Made by a program: the position numbers and the translations under genes. The notes beneath the pieces were generated by a model. That model saw only the letters and a list, made by a program, of their open reading frames with translations, was not told the origin of the DNA and did no database searches. A stretch of DNA of 64,000 nt from Streptomyces subrutilus (GTDB lineage Bacteria > Actinomycetota > Actinomycetes > Streptomycetales > Streptomycetaceae). Numbering within the stretch: position 1 is the first letter of the stretch; each line of letters begins with the position of its first letter. Location of the stretch: the NCBI RefSeq assembly GCF_008704535.1, contig NZ_CP023701.1:1674001-1738000 (forward strand), given 5' to 3'. Shown piece after piece: positions 9,029-19,740 of this stretch.

Positions 9029-9125
9029 CCCGATCCGGTCCGCCCCGATCCGGTCCGCCCGGATCCGGTCCGCCCGGACCGGGGCGGGCGGGGCGGGCCG
9101 AGGGATGGGGATCAGGCAGGTCAGG
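9029..9125. terminator. repeat-rich intergenic terminator
   Basis: Three near-identical copies of GATCCGGTCCGCC occur in tandem, then a hairpin CCGGTCCG-CC-CGGACCGG (9065-9082), then four GGTCA units. It lies between convergent genes, so it is probably a bidirectional terminator. Confidence 0.5.
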
Positions 9126-10865
9126 TCAGGTCAGGTCGGCCTCGTCGTACTCCCCGGTCGAGCCGGCCTCGGTGAGCTCGCGCAGCTCCACCCGGCGGAT
9201 CTTGCCGGAGACCGTCTTCGGCAGCTCGCCGAACTCGATCCGGCGGATCCGCTTGTACGGGGACAGGACCGTACGGGAGTGCTCGAACAACGCGCGGGCC
9301 GTGTCGGGGCCCGGCTCCCAGCCCTCCGCGAGCGTGACGTACGCCTTCGGTACGGCGAGCCGCAGCGCGTCGGGGGCCGGGACGACGGCGGCCTCCGCGA
9401 CCGCCTCGTGCTCCAGCAGGGCGCTCTCCAGCTCGAACGGGCTGATCTTGTAGTCGGAGGCCTTGAAGACGTCGTCGGACCGCCCCACGTAGGTGAGGTA
9501 CCCGTCGGCGTCGCGCGAGGCGATGTCCCCGGTGCGGTAGAGCCCGTCCGCCATGGCGGCCGCGGTGCGCTCCGGGTCGTCGCGGTAGCCGGTGGTCACC
9601 CCGGCGGGCCGGGTGCGCAGGTCCACGCACAGCTCGCCCTCGTCCGCGGACTCCTTGCCGGTGACCGGGTCCAGCAGGACGATCCCGTAGCCGGGTGCCG
9701 GGCGGCCCATGGAGCCGGGCTTGACCGGTACGCCGGGGAAGTTGCCGATCTGGAGGGTGGTCTCGGTCTGGCCGAACCCGTCGCGGATGGTGACCCCCCA
9801 GGCGGCGCGGACCTTCTCGATCACCTCCGGGTTGAGCGGCTCCCCCGCGGCGACCGCCTCGCGCGGGGGCCGGGCGAGCTTCGTGAGATCGGACTGGATC
9901 AGCATCCGCCACACGGTGGGGGGCGCGCAGAACGTGGTCACGCCGTGCCGGTCCATCGTCTCCATCAGCCGCTCGGCGTCGAAGCGGGTGTAGTTGTGCA
10001 CGAAGACGGTCGCGCCGGCGTTCCAGGGGGCGAAGAGGTTGGACCAGGCGTGCTTGGCCCAGCCGGGCGAGGCGATGTTGAGGTGGACGTCGCCGGGGCG
10101 CAGCCCGATCCAGTACATGGTCGAGAGGTGCCCGATGGGGTACGAGGCGTGGGTGTGCTCCACGAGCTTGGGGCGGGCGGTGGTGCCGGAGGTGAAGTAG
10201 AGCATCAGCGGGTCGGTGGCGAGGGTCTCCCCTTCGGGAACGAAGGGACCGGCGAACGGCCCGGCCCCGGGGCCGTCGGCCGGACCGCCCTGCGCGTCCA
10301 TGTCGGCCAGGCGCCGCCAGCCGGCCGGAACCCGGGAGCCGGCCGCGATCCGGGTGTAGGTGCCCGGCACCTCGTCGAACCTGGCCGTGTCCTCGGCGCG
10401 CGCGACGACGTGCCGCACGAGGCCCCGCTCGACCCGGTCGCGCAGGTCGGCCGCGCCGAGCAGCGGGGTGGCGGGGATGACGACGGCGCGCAGCTTCATC
10501 GCGCCGAGCATGACCTCCCACAGCTCGCGCTGGTTGCCGAGCATGACCAGGATCCGGTCGCCGGGGGCGACGCCCTGGGCGCGCAGCCAGTTGGCGGCCG
10601 CGTCGGAGCGGGCGGAGAGCTCCGCGAAGGTGAGGGCGGAGCTGGTGCCGTCGTCCTCCACGATGCGCAGGGCGTCGGCGTCGTTGTCGGCGGCGATGTG
10701 GTCGAACCAGTCCAGGGCCCAGTTGAAGTGGCGGGGGCGCGGCCAGGTGAAACCGGCGAGGGCGGCCTCGTGGTCCCCCCGGCGCTCCAGCAGGAAGTCC
10801 CGCGCGGCCAGGAACTGGGCGGTGGCGCTGTTCTGCGTACGGTCGTCGGTCGTCATGCCAGGCAT
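9126..10865 (-). CDS. AMP-dependent acyl-CoA synthetase (medium-chain type)
   Basis: A 579-residue ANL-superfamily enzyme that activates a carboxylate as the adenylate and transfers it to CoA. Motif A is YFTSGTTARPKLVEHTH, the adenine-binding motif is DGFGQTET, the hinge is YRTGDIASRDADGYLTYVGRSDD, and the C-terminal catalytic lysine is in PKTVSGKIRRVELRE. The overall pattern (MPGMTTDDR start, AMP-binding then C-terminal cap) fits medium-chain acyl-CoA synthetases. The exact substrate is not readable. The first or fourth codon (MPGM) could be the start. It ends opposite the glutathione peroxidase gene. Confidence 0.9.
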   Translation of the reverse strand: MPGMTTDDRTQNSATAQFLAARDFLLERRGDHEAALAGFTWPRPRHFNWALDWFDHIAADNDADALRIVEDDGTSSALTFAELSARSDAAANWLRAQGVAPGDRILVMLGNQRELWEVMLGAMKLRAVVIPATPLLGAADLRDRVERGLVRHVVARAEDTARFDEVPGTYTRIAAGSRVPAGWRRLADMDAQGGPADGPGAGPFAGPFVPEGETLATDPLMLYFTSGTTARPKLVEHTHASYPIGHLSTMYWIGLRPGDVHLNIASPGWAKHAWSNLFAPWNAGATVFVHNYTRFDAERLMETMDRHGVTTFCAPPTVWRMLIQSDLTKLARPPREAVAAGEPLNPEVIEKVRAAWGVTIRDGFGQTETTLQIGNFPGVPVKPGSMGRPAPGYGIVLLDPVTGKESADEGELCVDLRTRPAGVTTGYRDDPERTAAAMADGLYRTGDIASRDADGYLTYVGRSDDVFKASDYKISPFELESALLEHEAVAEAAVVPAPDALRLAVPKAYVTLAEGWEPGPDTARALFEHSRTVLSPYKRIRRIEFGELPKTVSGKIRRVELRELTEAGSTGEYDEADLT

Positions 10866-10901
10866 CGTGCCCGGTACCGCCCGGGGACCACCAGAGCGGC
10901 G

Positions 10902-12756
<1,855 letters not shown>

Positions 12757-13926
12757 ATGCCGGAGCGTCCAGACCGCCGCTCGTCACCGTCCGCCGCCGC
12801 GAAGCGCGCGGGCTGGCGCCGACCCGCCTCCCCCGCCTCCGCACCCCCCGCGGGCCCCCCGGACACCCAGCCGCCCGCACCCCAGGCGCCCCCGCCCGCG
12901 GACCACCGCAGCGTGGTGGACTCGGCCGTCTACCGCGACGGCCGGCGGGTCGCCTCCCCCGCGACCCTGGCCGAGACCTTCCGGCAGCTGCGCGAACAGC
13001 CCGACGGGATGGCCTGGATCGGCCTGCACCGTCCGACCGAACCCGAACTGCACTCCCTGGCCGCCGAGTTCAACCTCCACGAGCTCGCCGTGGAGGACGC
13101 CCTGGAAGCCCACCAGCGTCCCAAGCTCGAACGCTACGGCGACACCCTCTTCGTCGTCCTGCGCGCCGCCCGCTACGTGGACGCCCTGGAGGAGGTCGAC
13201 TTCGGCGAACTCCACGTCTTCGTCGGCCCCGACTTCCTGATCACGGTCCGCCACGGCGCGGCCCCCGACCTCTCCAGCGTCCGCCGCCGCATGGAGGCGA
13301 CCCCCGAACTCCTCTCCCTGGGACCGGAGGCGGCCCTGTACGCGATCCTCGACGCGGTGGTCGACGGCTACGCCCCGGTCGTCGAGGGCGTCCAGACGGA
13401 CATCGACGAGATCGAGACGGAAGTCTTCCGCGGCGACCCGGCGGTCTCGCGCCGCATCTACGAACTCTCGCGCGAAATGGTCGAGTTCCAACGCGCGACC
13501 CGCCCCCTGGTCGGCATGCTCAACAACCTGATGGCCGGCTTCGCCAAGTACCGCACGGACGAGGAACTGCAACGCTACCTCCGCGACGTGGCGGACCACG
13601 TCACGCACACCAGCGAACGCGTCGACGGCTTCCGCCAGGCCCTGACGGAGATCCTCACGGTGAACTCCACCCTGGTCTCCCAACAACAGAACGCCGAAAT
13701 GCGCGCCTTGGCCGAAGCCGGCTTCGAACAGAACGAGGAGATCAAGAAGATCTCCTCGTGGGCGGCCATTTTGTTTGCACCCACGCTGGTGGGAACCATC
13801 TACGGCATGAACTTCGAGACCATGCCCGAGCTGAAGTGGGCGGCCGGCTACCCCTTCGCGATCCTACTGATGGCGGTGGTCTGCGTCAGCCTGTACGTCA
13901 TCTTCAAGAAGCGCGACTGGCTGTAG
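12757..13926 (+). CDS. corA: CorA-family magnesium/divalent cation transporter; island integration target
   Basis: A 389-residue CorA-type channel. It has a Pro/Ala-rich cytoplasmic N terminus, an alpha/beta domain, a long stalk helix and two C-terminal transmembrane helices. The selectivity motif YGMNFETMPEL (GMN) follows TM1, and the protein ends in the basic tail KKRDWL. ATG with GGGAG about 10 bases upstream. The last 168 bases (from 13759) are duplicated at 49329, and this copy's final codons differ from that one at several synonymous sites plus VI versus LV. The 3' end here therefore probably came in with the island, which restored a full-length gene. Confidence 0.93.
   Translation: MPERPDRRSSPSAAAKRAGWRRPASPASAPPAGPPDTQPPAPQAPPPADHRSVVDSAVYRDGRRVASPATLAETFRQLREQPDGMAWIGLHRPTEPELHSLAAEFNLHELAVEDALEAHQRPKLERYGDTLFVVLRAARYVDALEEVDFGELHVFVGPDFLITVRHGAAPDLSSVRRRMEATPELLSLGPEAALYAILDAVVDGYAPVVEGVQTDIDEIETEVFRGDPAVSRRIYELSREMVEFQRATRPLVGMLNNLMAGFAKYRTDEELQRYLRDVADHVTHTSERVDGFRQALTEILTVNSTLVSQQQNAEMRALAEAGFEQNEEIKKISSWAAILFAPTLVGTIYGMNFETMPELKWAAGYPFAILLMAVVCVSLYVIFKKRDWL
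13759..13865 (+). other. attL core (corA 3' direct repeat, left copy)
   Basis: These 107 bases are identical to 49329-49435 and cover TM1 and the GMN loop of corA. Similarity continues with scattered mismatches to about 13930 and for about 16 bases upstream. The strand exchange must lie within the identical stretch; the exact crossover cannot be read. Confidence 0.85.
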
Positions 13927-14254
13927 ATCGCACAGCAGCACCATTGATCAACTTAGCTCCTGCGAAAGCCGAGAAGTGGCCCGCAGGACCCCCTGGGGAG
14001 AATCTGGGGAGAATCCGCAGCCCACCCATGCCGGGCACTCCCCCGGCCCTTGGGGCCAGCCCTCCCGCACCGCCGACCACCTTCGACGGCACGCGATTGC
14101 GGAGGGTAACGACAACGGGTGGCACAGCAGATGCTGTGCCACCCGTTGTCGCGACCAGGCCTGTCCTGTCTCCCCCGACGACTACAAGCCGGCAGTCGTC
14201 CAACGACCTTGCCCGTGGGGCGTCGATGTCCGACCCCCTGTCTAGCCTGTCTCC
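13927..14254. other. left attachment arm with TGGGGAGAATC repeats and hairpin
   Basis: Two direct copies of TGGGGAGAATC lie at 13994-14004 and 14005-14015, resembling arm-type integrase sites. A perfect 20-bp-arm hairpin with a two-base loop is at 14110-14151 and could terminate corA transcription. Bases 13985-14130 are homologous to 41945-42090. No gene was seen. Confidence 0.65.
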
Positions 14255-14785
14255 GTGAAGCCCACCGATGACCGCCAGTTCCCCGCCGCGCTCGCCACCG
14301 CGATGGCCGTTCGATTCGACTACGCCGACGGGAAGACCGGGGTCGACTTCGAACCCTTCCCGGCCTTCCTGTCCGCTGCCGAGACCACCGACTGGTTCCA
14401 GGCATGGACCGGGAACAGCGAACTGGACGGCAACGACTTCCGCGTGTTCGGACAAGACGGCACGGGCGGGTACGCGGCGATCTGGCTCATCCGCCCGAGC
14501 CGCCCTCTGGCCGAGCAGCCCATCGTCTTCCTCGGCTCCGAGGGCGAGACCGGTGTCGTAGCACGCGACCTGGGCGACTTCCTGTGGCTACTCGCCGACG
14601 GCTTCGGCCCCTGGGAAGCCGCCACGTCCTACGAGCCGGACTGGAAGGCGCAGCCCAATCCGGAGCTGGCAGCCATCGCCGAAGGATTCGCACCGCACCA
14701 GCGCCGGTCGGCGGCAGCCGTGATCGAGCTGGCGACCCGGGAGTTCCCCAACTTCGACGACACCATCATGGACCTCTGCCGCTGA
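14255..14785 (+). CDS. SMI1/KNR4 (SUKH)-like protein
   Basis: A 176-residue protein with the SUKH-type pattern: aromatic-rich N terminus (FEPFPAFLSAAETTDWFQAW), a central VFGQDGTGGYAAIWLI strand pair, PIVFLGSEGETGVVA and DLGDFLWLLADGFGPWEA. Proteins of this superfamily are often toxin-immunity or partner-binding proteins. The start is GTG. It is the first gene inside attL, separated from the integrase by one unknown gene. No cognate toxin is next to it, so the immunity role is speculative. Confidence 0.7.
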   Translation: MKPTDDRQFPAALATAMAVRFDYADGKTGVDFEPFPAFLSAAETTDWFQAWTGNSELDGNDFRVFGQDGTGGYAAIWLIRPSRPLAEQPIVFLGSEGETGVVARDLGDFLWLLADGFGPWEAATSYEPDWKAQPNPELAAIAEGFAPHQRRSAAAVIELATREFPNFDDTIMDLCR

Positions 14786-14890
14786 ACCCAGCGTCGTCAC
14801 CTGCACGACCAGCCGGAATCGCGGGAATGACGGAACGCTCAAGTCACCGCGCCCCTCTGTCGCGTTCGAGCATCGCTGTAGCCTCTGGCC

Positions 14891-15475
14891 ATGAAGCACG
14901 GGGAAGGCGGGGACGCGCTCGTTCTGGAGGCCCGCGAGATGCTGGCCGCCGGACAGGGCGAGGAGGAGGTCTTCGCCGAACTGGCCGCGCGCACCGGCGA
15001 CTGGGACGCCTGCGCGTTGGCCCTATGTCTGGCCCTGGGAGTGTCCCGGCCGGACGCCGAAGCTCGAATCCACGAGGCACGGCCCCTCTTCGACGAGTTC
15101 GAGGCGGGAGAGGAAGACATCGTCGCCATGCTCCTCGCCTGTGGGCACGTGTTCGTCGTGGACCAAGTGCTGGACGGTCGCGGCGAGCGAATCCGCAACC
15201 TGTTGTGGACTGCCGCCTGCGCCCGCGGAGGCTTTCCTGGCGGCATGATCCCCTGGTTTCGTACCGGGGAGCTCACGAAGATCTTCCTGCTCTTCGCGCA
15301 GACCCGGTTCCGGGACGGGCGGGGCTCACCTCCCGAGTTCTGGGCGGCCATGGTTACGGCCGGGGAACTTCTGGCGACCGAGGACAGCCCGGACCAGGCG
15401 GAGGTAACGGCGGGGCTGGAACATTGCCTGGCGCAGGCGACCGCCGTCGGTACGGGCTCTCAGATGCTGCCGTGA
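14891..15475 (+). CDS. hypothetical protein next to the integrase
   Basis: A 194-residue, acidic, largely helical protein (EAREMLAAGQGEEEVFAELA at the start) that I do not recognise. It has good codon bias and an ATG start. Its 3' end overlaps the 3' end of the integrase gene by 16 bases on the opposite strand, so the two are convergent. Position suggests cargo acquired with the left arm. Confidence 0.65.
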   Translation: MKHGEGGDALVLEAREMLAAGQGEEEVFAELAARTGDWDACALALCLALGVSRPDAEARIHEARPLFDEFEAGEEDIVAMLLACGHVFVVDQVLDGRGERIRNLLWTAACARGGFPGGMIPWFRTGELTKIFLLFAQTRFRDGRGSPPEFWAAMVTAGELLATEDSPDQAEVTAGLEHCLAQATAVGTGSQMLP

Positions 15476-16719
15476 GAGGAGACGAGGCCCTCAGGTACGT
15501 ACTCGGGCACCGTGCCGAGCAGTACGTCGATGGCCGCGCGGCCCTTGCCGCCAGCCTCCGGCATGAAGTGGGCGTAGTGGTCGAGGGTGATGGTCGGACT
15601 TGAGTGACCGAGCCACCGAGCGAGCGTGACGATGGACTCGCCCGCTTCGAGGAGGACCGAGGCGTAAGTGTGCCGGAGCACGTGGAAGCCGTCCTTGCGC
15701 GAAGCCTTCCACCGCGCACCCTTCTCCCGCGCGGGAATGACTCCGGCCGCGGCGAGGGCCGGCTTCCAGGCCTCGTCGTTGAAGATGTTGGCGCGGATGG
15801 CATTGCCGTACGTCGTCGTGAGGACGAGCGGGAAGCTCTGCTTCTCCCGGTCGGGCTCCGGTCCGCCCCAGGGGAGTTCGACGTCGACGGCCGGATGGTC
15901 GAGGAAGTACGCGGCCAGTTCCGTGGCCACCGACCGGGGCATGTCGACGATGCGCGTCTTGCCACCCTTGGGCAGGGCGAAGTAGAGGCGCCCGGAAAGA
16001 AGTTGGACCTGCCTGCGCACTCGGATGACGCCGCGTTCGAAGTCGATGTCCCTCGGCGACAGCCCGAACACCTCGCCCTGGCGCAGCCCACACCCCACCG
16101 CGACGACGACCGCGATCCGGTAGCGAGGATTGATCACGTCCCGTACCCGCTGCGCCGTTGCCAGCGGCCACGCGTCACGATCCTCGTCGGGGGCCTTCGG
16201 CCAACGCACCGTCTTGGCCCGCATCGGGTTGCGGACGAGGCGCTTGTCATCGATCGCGGTCTCGAAGATGTTCGACAGCGAGGTGAGGATCTGCCGGGCG
16301 TACCGCGGAGAGCACTCGCCTTCGAGCGTGGCTATGTAGCCGCGCAGGACGGTCGCCGACACGTCGCGCAGCGCCACCGCACCGAGGTGCGGAAGGATGT
16401 GGAGTCGTACACGCTCGTCAACTCGCTTGACCGTGCCGGGCGCGCCGCGAACGCCGGCGCGCCAGTGGCGCGTGACGAAGTCCGTCAAGGTGATGGAGCC
16501 GTCGCGCGGGTCGACGAACTCGCCTCGTTCGCTGTCGGTGCCGGACCGCCGGAGCCACCCCTTGGCGTCCTCCAGCACGTCGAACGACATGTCCCGGACG
16601 CCCGGGATTCCAGCGACACGATATCGGGACCCCTTGCCGTAGCGGGTCGTACGCTCACGCTTCCCGGTGACGAGATCCTTCTTCTTTTTGATCCAACGGT
16701 CTTCGATATAGCCAGCCAA
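15460..16719 (-). CDS. int: tyrosine-family site-specific integrase
   Basis: A 419-residue phage-type tyrosine recombinase. It has an N-terminal arm-binding region (AP2-like, residues 1-60), a SAM-like core-binding domain, and a catalytic domain with R in GCGLRQGEVFGL, HxxR in HVLRHTYASVLL, the conserved H in WLGHSSPTIT, and the nucleophile Y in LDHYAHFM. It catalyses integration and excision at the corA site. The start is TTG, chosen because GAGGAA lies six bases before it. The gene is 1.6 kb from attL with xis upstream, the usual order. Confidence 0.95.
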   Translation of the reverse strand: MAGYIEDRWIKKKKDLVTGKRERTTRYGKGSRYRVAGIPGVRDMSFDVLEDAKGWLRRSGTDSERGEFVDPRDGSITLTDFVTRHWRAGVRGAPGTVKRVDERVRLHILPHLGAVALRDVSATVLRGYIATLEGECSPRYARQILTSLSNIFETAIDDKRLVRNPMRAKTVRWPKAPDEDRDAWPLATAQRVRDVINPRYRIAVVVAVGCGLRQGEVFGLSPRDIDFERGVIRVRRQVQLLSGRLYFALPKGGKTRIVDMPRSVATELAAYFLDHPAVDVELPWGGPEPDREKQSFPLVLTTTYGNAIRANIFNDEAWKPALAAAGVIPAREKGARWKASRKDGFHVLRHTYASVLLEAGESIVTLARWLGHSSPTITLDHYAHFMPEAGGKGRAAIDVLLGTVPEYVPEGLVSSHGSI

Positions 16720-16776
16720 AGAATTCCTCGGAGTAAGGGTTGGGCGTAGGTCGGGCGGTAAGGCCGGGCAGATCAG

Positions 16777-17043
16777 TCAGGTCGTGGCCGGATACCCGGC
16801 ACGGCGCTGCGGGGCAGCATTCACCGGGCTTAGGGAGGCATTGCTGCGGGAGTCCGCCCGCTCCTGTTCCCGGATCCACTCGTCAAGTGTTTGGATCCGG
16901 TACATCACACGTCCGCTCCGCCCCATCCGAAAACTCGGCGGACCTTGGCGACGGTGCCGCCGCACGTAAAGGGTGGCGGGCGACAGCCCCAGGTATTCGG
17001 CGGCTTCACCCACGTTCAGAAAACCCCTCTCCAGCGGCGACAC
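16777..17043 (-). CDS. xis: excisionase-like HTH_17 DNA-binding protein
   Basis: A small MerR/HTH_17 winged helix protein: FLNVGEAAEYLGLSPATLYVRRHRRQGPPSFRMGRSGRVMYR followed by LDEWIREQE. This pattern is standard for excisionases of actinomycete elements. It probably directs excision with Int, whose gene starts 57 bases downstream. I place the start at GTG 17043 (SPLERGFLN follows) giving 88 residues. The frame stays open to an ATG at 17160, so the start is uncertain. No clear ribosome site precedes either. Confidence 0.8.
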   Translation of the reverse strand: MSPLERGFLNVGEAAEYLGLSPATLYVRRHRRQGPPSFRMGRSGRVMYRIQTLDEWIREQERADSRSNASLSPVNAAPQRRAGYPATT

Positions 17044-17205
17044 GCGGGGAGACGTGCGGACATTCGCCAGCAATTCACTGTCACAAGCAACACTTCGCAC
17101 GTATCGAACCTTCGGGGTCTTCCGTCGGCAACCTGCGGCGACGGACATCGGGCATGACAAGCCCGCCCCCGCTTGCTGTCAGGCAGGTGGAGCGGACTAC
17201 TTCAA

Positions 17206-17252
17206 TGGTCTGGAGAATCCCCGGTTTGGCTGACCGGGGATCGTCGGGTATA
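17206..17252. repeat. inverted repeat copy A flanking rep/mob block
   Basis: A 29-bp sequence (17219-17247) that folds as CCCCGGT-TTGGCTG-ACCGGGG recurs in exact inverse orientation at 22747-22775, with partial similarity extending about 15 bases. It lies between the XRE gene and xis and may be a terminator. Confidence 0.75.
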
Positions 17253-17290
17253 AGCCGGGGCGGCGTCACCGCACACCCCATCCCAGCCCC

Positions 17291-17542
17291 CTACGTCGCG
17301 GGCTGGAGCAGGGCGAGTGGGGAGACACCGAGGGCGGCCGCAATGGCGACGAGGTCATCCACGTCGCAGCGTCGGCGGGTCCGTTCGATGCGGGACAGCA
17401 TGGTGTTGGTCATGGGGTGGCCGAGCTCGGTCACCCGGGCAGCGAGCTCGCGCTGGGCAAACCCGCGCGAGGTGCGCACGCGCTCGATGGCGCCGGCGGT
17501 CCGTTCTCCGGCGGGACCGATTTCCGTAGCTCTTCGGGGCAT
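17291..17542 (-). CDS. XRE-family helix-turn-helix regulator
   Basis: An 83-residue protein with a lambda-repressor-like HTH: AIERVRTSRGFAQRELAARV, LGHPMTNTMLSRIERTRRR, then DVDDLVAIAAALGVSPLALL. The start is set at the ATG encoding MPRRATEIG; an in-frame ATG 18 codons upstream adds nothing family-like. It lies upstream of xis-int on the same strand and opposite the replication operon, so it is a plausible switch between integration and replication/transfer. Confidence 0.85.
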   Translation of the reverse strand: MPRRATEIGPAGERTAGAIERVRTSRGFAQRELAARVTELGHPMTNTMLSRIERTRRRCDVDDLVAIAAALGVSPLALLQPAT

Positions 17543-18019
17543 GCGTCTGTTGTAGCTCGGGTTCCCGGGTTCACGTAATCGCGGAAGCCCAGACATGGGA
17601 CTTTTGGGGCCCGTTTCGCGGAGAACGAACTGCCGATTCCCGCATAGGCGGCCATTGCGGAGCTACGACCCATCTCGGACCACAGAGGTGTGCACAGCAT
17701 CAGCGGCTCCGGGCGGCGGAAACATAGATCGCCTCGCCTACTCCGGTCAATGGCTTTCGGGGTGCGACCTTCGCCGCTCTCCCCATGCCGTCGACTTTTT
17801 GGTCAACCGGGGATTCGCACTTACTGTGAAGACGTTCGCGATCAGCGATGCGATCTGACACTTTTCGAGTGCGGATTCGCTGGACTTGCGCGGGCCGGGT
17901 GTGGCTGTCTTGGCTAAGCACCCCCGACAAAGGAATCGGCTCCCGGCGTTGCAGCGCCGAGAGCCGATGGGAGTCCCTTGTCCAAACCGCCCACTCCTGA
18001 ACGGATCTGAGGAAAGTCT
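17543..18019. other. regulatory gap before the replication operon
   Basis: No gene is supported. The stretch 17790-17860 is relatively AT-rich, with a dyad CACT-TTTCG-AGTG near 17858 and a sequence resembling the 17219 repeat (GGTCAACCGGGGATTCG, about 17802). This is where a divergent promoter for the replication genes should lie. Confidence 0.5.
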
Positions 18020-18109
18020 ATGCCCAACAGTACGGCCGAAGCAGCCGTCCGCACACCCGCGCCCACCCCGGCGTCGCCGTCCCAGCAGCAGACGAAGGCG
18101 GGGCGATAG
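18020..18109 (+). CDS. 29-residue leader ORF upstream of the replication gene
   Basis: A short frame starting MPNSTAEAAVRTPAPTPASP, preceded by GAGGAAAG five bases before the ATG and ending two bases before the ATG of the next gene. The good ribosome site and close spacing suggest translational coupling. The peptide has no recognisable domain. Confidence 0.45.
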   Translation: MPNSTAEAAVRTPAPTPASPSQQQTKAGR

Positions 18110-18111
18110 GC

Positions 18112-19029
18112 ATGGCACGCATCCGCACCATCAAGCCGGAAGCCTTCAGCTCCGAATCGCTGGCCGCCGTCAGCATCACCGCCGAGCGGACGTTCTTCGG
18201 CCTGCTCACCCAGGCCGACGACCACGGCCGGTTCCGTGACCAGTCCGCCGTCATCGCGGGCCTCTTGTGGTCCCTGCGCCCCGAACACGGCCCGATCGAG
18301 GTCGAGGACGACCTCACCCAGCTCGCCGGCAATGAACTCATCTGCCGGTACGAGGGCGAGGAAGACGGCAAGCGGTACCTGCACATCGTGACCTTCTCCA
18401 AGCACCAGAAGGTCAACCGCCCCAGCGGTGTCCGGCACCCGAACTGCCCCTACCACGACGGCGGCCGGGTACCCCTGACTTCACCGCTGGCGCAGGGAGG
18501 GCTCCGTGAGCCGTCCGTGCACCATCAGGCACCCGCCCTGGAGCCCGCACCTCATGCCACGTCACCGATCCCCGTATCCGCAGGTCAGGGCGGATTCAGT
18601 GAGCCCTCCGTGCAGCATCAGGGGGAGGTGCGGGAGTCTGCGCCGAGCCCTCACGGTCCGGATCTAGGACCTAGGATCATGGATCTAGGATCTCCGTTGG
18701 GAGGTGCGAGCGCCCCCGCCACACCCCAGACCGCAACGGCCCAGCAACTGGTCGCCGAGTACGCCGCCGCGTGCGGGAAGCGCCCTCCGGGGAAAGTCCT
18801 GGGCCACGTCGGCCGGGAAATCAGCAAGCTGCTGCACGAAGGCATCGACCCGGACCACATCCGAGCCGGAGTCGACCGCATGCGCCTGAAGAGCCTCTAC
18901 CCGAGTCTGCTGCCCAGCCTGGTCAACGAGGCCATGAACCCGCCCCAGGCCACTGCTGGCGCCCGCAGGGCCCCTCAGCCGTACACCAACCCCGTTGACG
19001 CCGAAGCCGCTTACGGAGGCCAGCTGTGA
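18112..19029 (+). CDS. phage-type replication initiator/helix-turn-helix protein
   Basis: A 305-residue protein beginning MARIRTIKPEAFSSESLAAV, which matches the phage and plasmid O-like/DnaD-like replication proteins that start MARxRTIKPEF. The N-terminal 120 residues form the likely winged helix (TFFGLLTQADDHGRFRDQ). The middle is a Pro/Ser linker with two copies of EPSVxHQ. The C-terminal helical domain (AQQLVAEYAAACG to LVNEAMNP) resembles DnaB/loader-binding regions. It overlaps the next gene by four bases and probably recruits the loader to the origin. Confidence 0.75.
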   Translation: MARIRTIKPEAFSSESLAAVSITAERTFFGLLTQADDHGRFRDQSAVIAGLLWSLRPEHGPIEVEDDLTQLAGNELICRYEGEEDGKRYLHIVTFSKHQKVNRPSGVRHPNCPYHDGGRVPLTSPLAQGGLREPSVHHQAPALEPAPHATSPIPVSAGQGGFSEPSVQHQGEVRESAPSPHGPDLGPRIMDLGSPLGGASAPATPQTATAQQLVAEYAAACGKRPPGKVLGHVGREISKLLHEGIDPDHIRAGVDRMRLKSLYPSLLPSLVNEAMNPPQATAGARRAPQPYTNPVDAEAAYGGQL

Positions 19030-19722
19030 CCACCGCGACCCGCGAACCCCAGCGTGCTGGCGCCCTGGCAGCCCGTCTCCAGGCCATCCTCGCTGCCAAG
19101 GGCATCGACCCCGACACCGCACCCGCCGGGCCCACGGTGGAGCCGGTGACCGCCCTGGAACTCGCCGACCGCCGCATCCCGCCCCGCTACCGCGAGGCAC
19201 TCGCCACCCAACCCGAAGTCCTGGGCTGGGTGGAGGCGGTCACCGGCGCCGGGCGGAACGGGCCGGCCGGTACCCGGGGCATCGCCTACGGCCCCTCGCT
19301 GCTGATCGCCGGAACCACCGGCATCGGCAAGACACATCAGGCCTGGAGCCGTCCGCTCGCTGCTGGCCGCCGGAGTACGCCTGCGCTGGCAGGCGGTCAC
19401 CTCCGCCGACCTCTACGCCCAGCTCCGGCCCCGGCCCAACCACGACCCCGAGCGGGAGATCCAAGAGCTCGGCCGGTGCCCGCTGCTGATCCTGGACGAC
19501 CTCGGCGCGGCCAAGCAGTCCGAGTGGACCGAGGAGCTGACGTACCGGCTGATCAACCGCCGCTACACCGAGATGCTCCCGACCCTGATCACCACCAACC
19601 TGCCCATCGCGGAACTCCGCAACGCAGTCGGGGACCGCGTCGCCTCCCGTCTGGCAGAGATGACCACCCGCGTCATCCTCACCGGCCCAGACCGCCGACG
19701 CGCCCAGCCGTCAGGCTCCTGA
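19026..19722 (+). pseudogene. DnaC-like helicase loader, frameshifted
   Basis: The first frame gives a loader N terminus with Walker A IAGTTGIGKTHQAWS. After about 19350 it degenerates into Arg/Pro-rich sequence. The proper continuation (RSLLAAGVRLRWQAVTSADL, then Walker B PLLILDDLGAAKQ and LITTNLPIAELR) is in another frame ending at 19722. The junction reads like a two-base loss (AGCGCC to AGCC). An intact protein would be about 232 residues. The GTG start overlaps the upstream stop. It is either inactivated or a sequence error. Confidence 0.75.
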
Positions 19723-19740
19723 CCACCACGGTCCCACTCA

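Noticed and set aside
13735..13930. Possibility that the corA repeat is a gene-duplication remnant rather than an att site.
   Set aside because: Arm repeats, a nearby integrase/excisionase pair and mobilization genes between the copies make site-specific integration much more likely.
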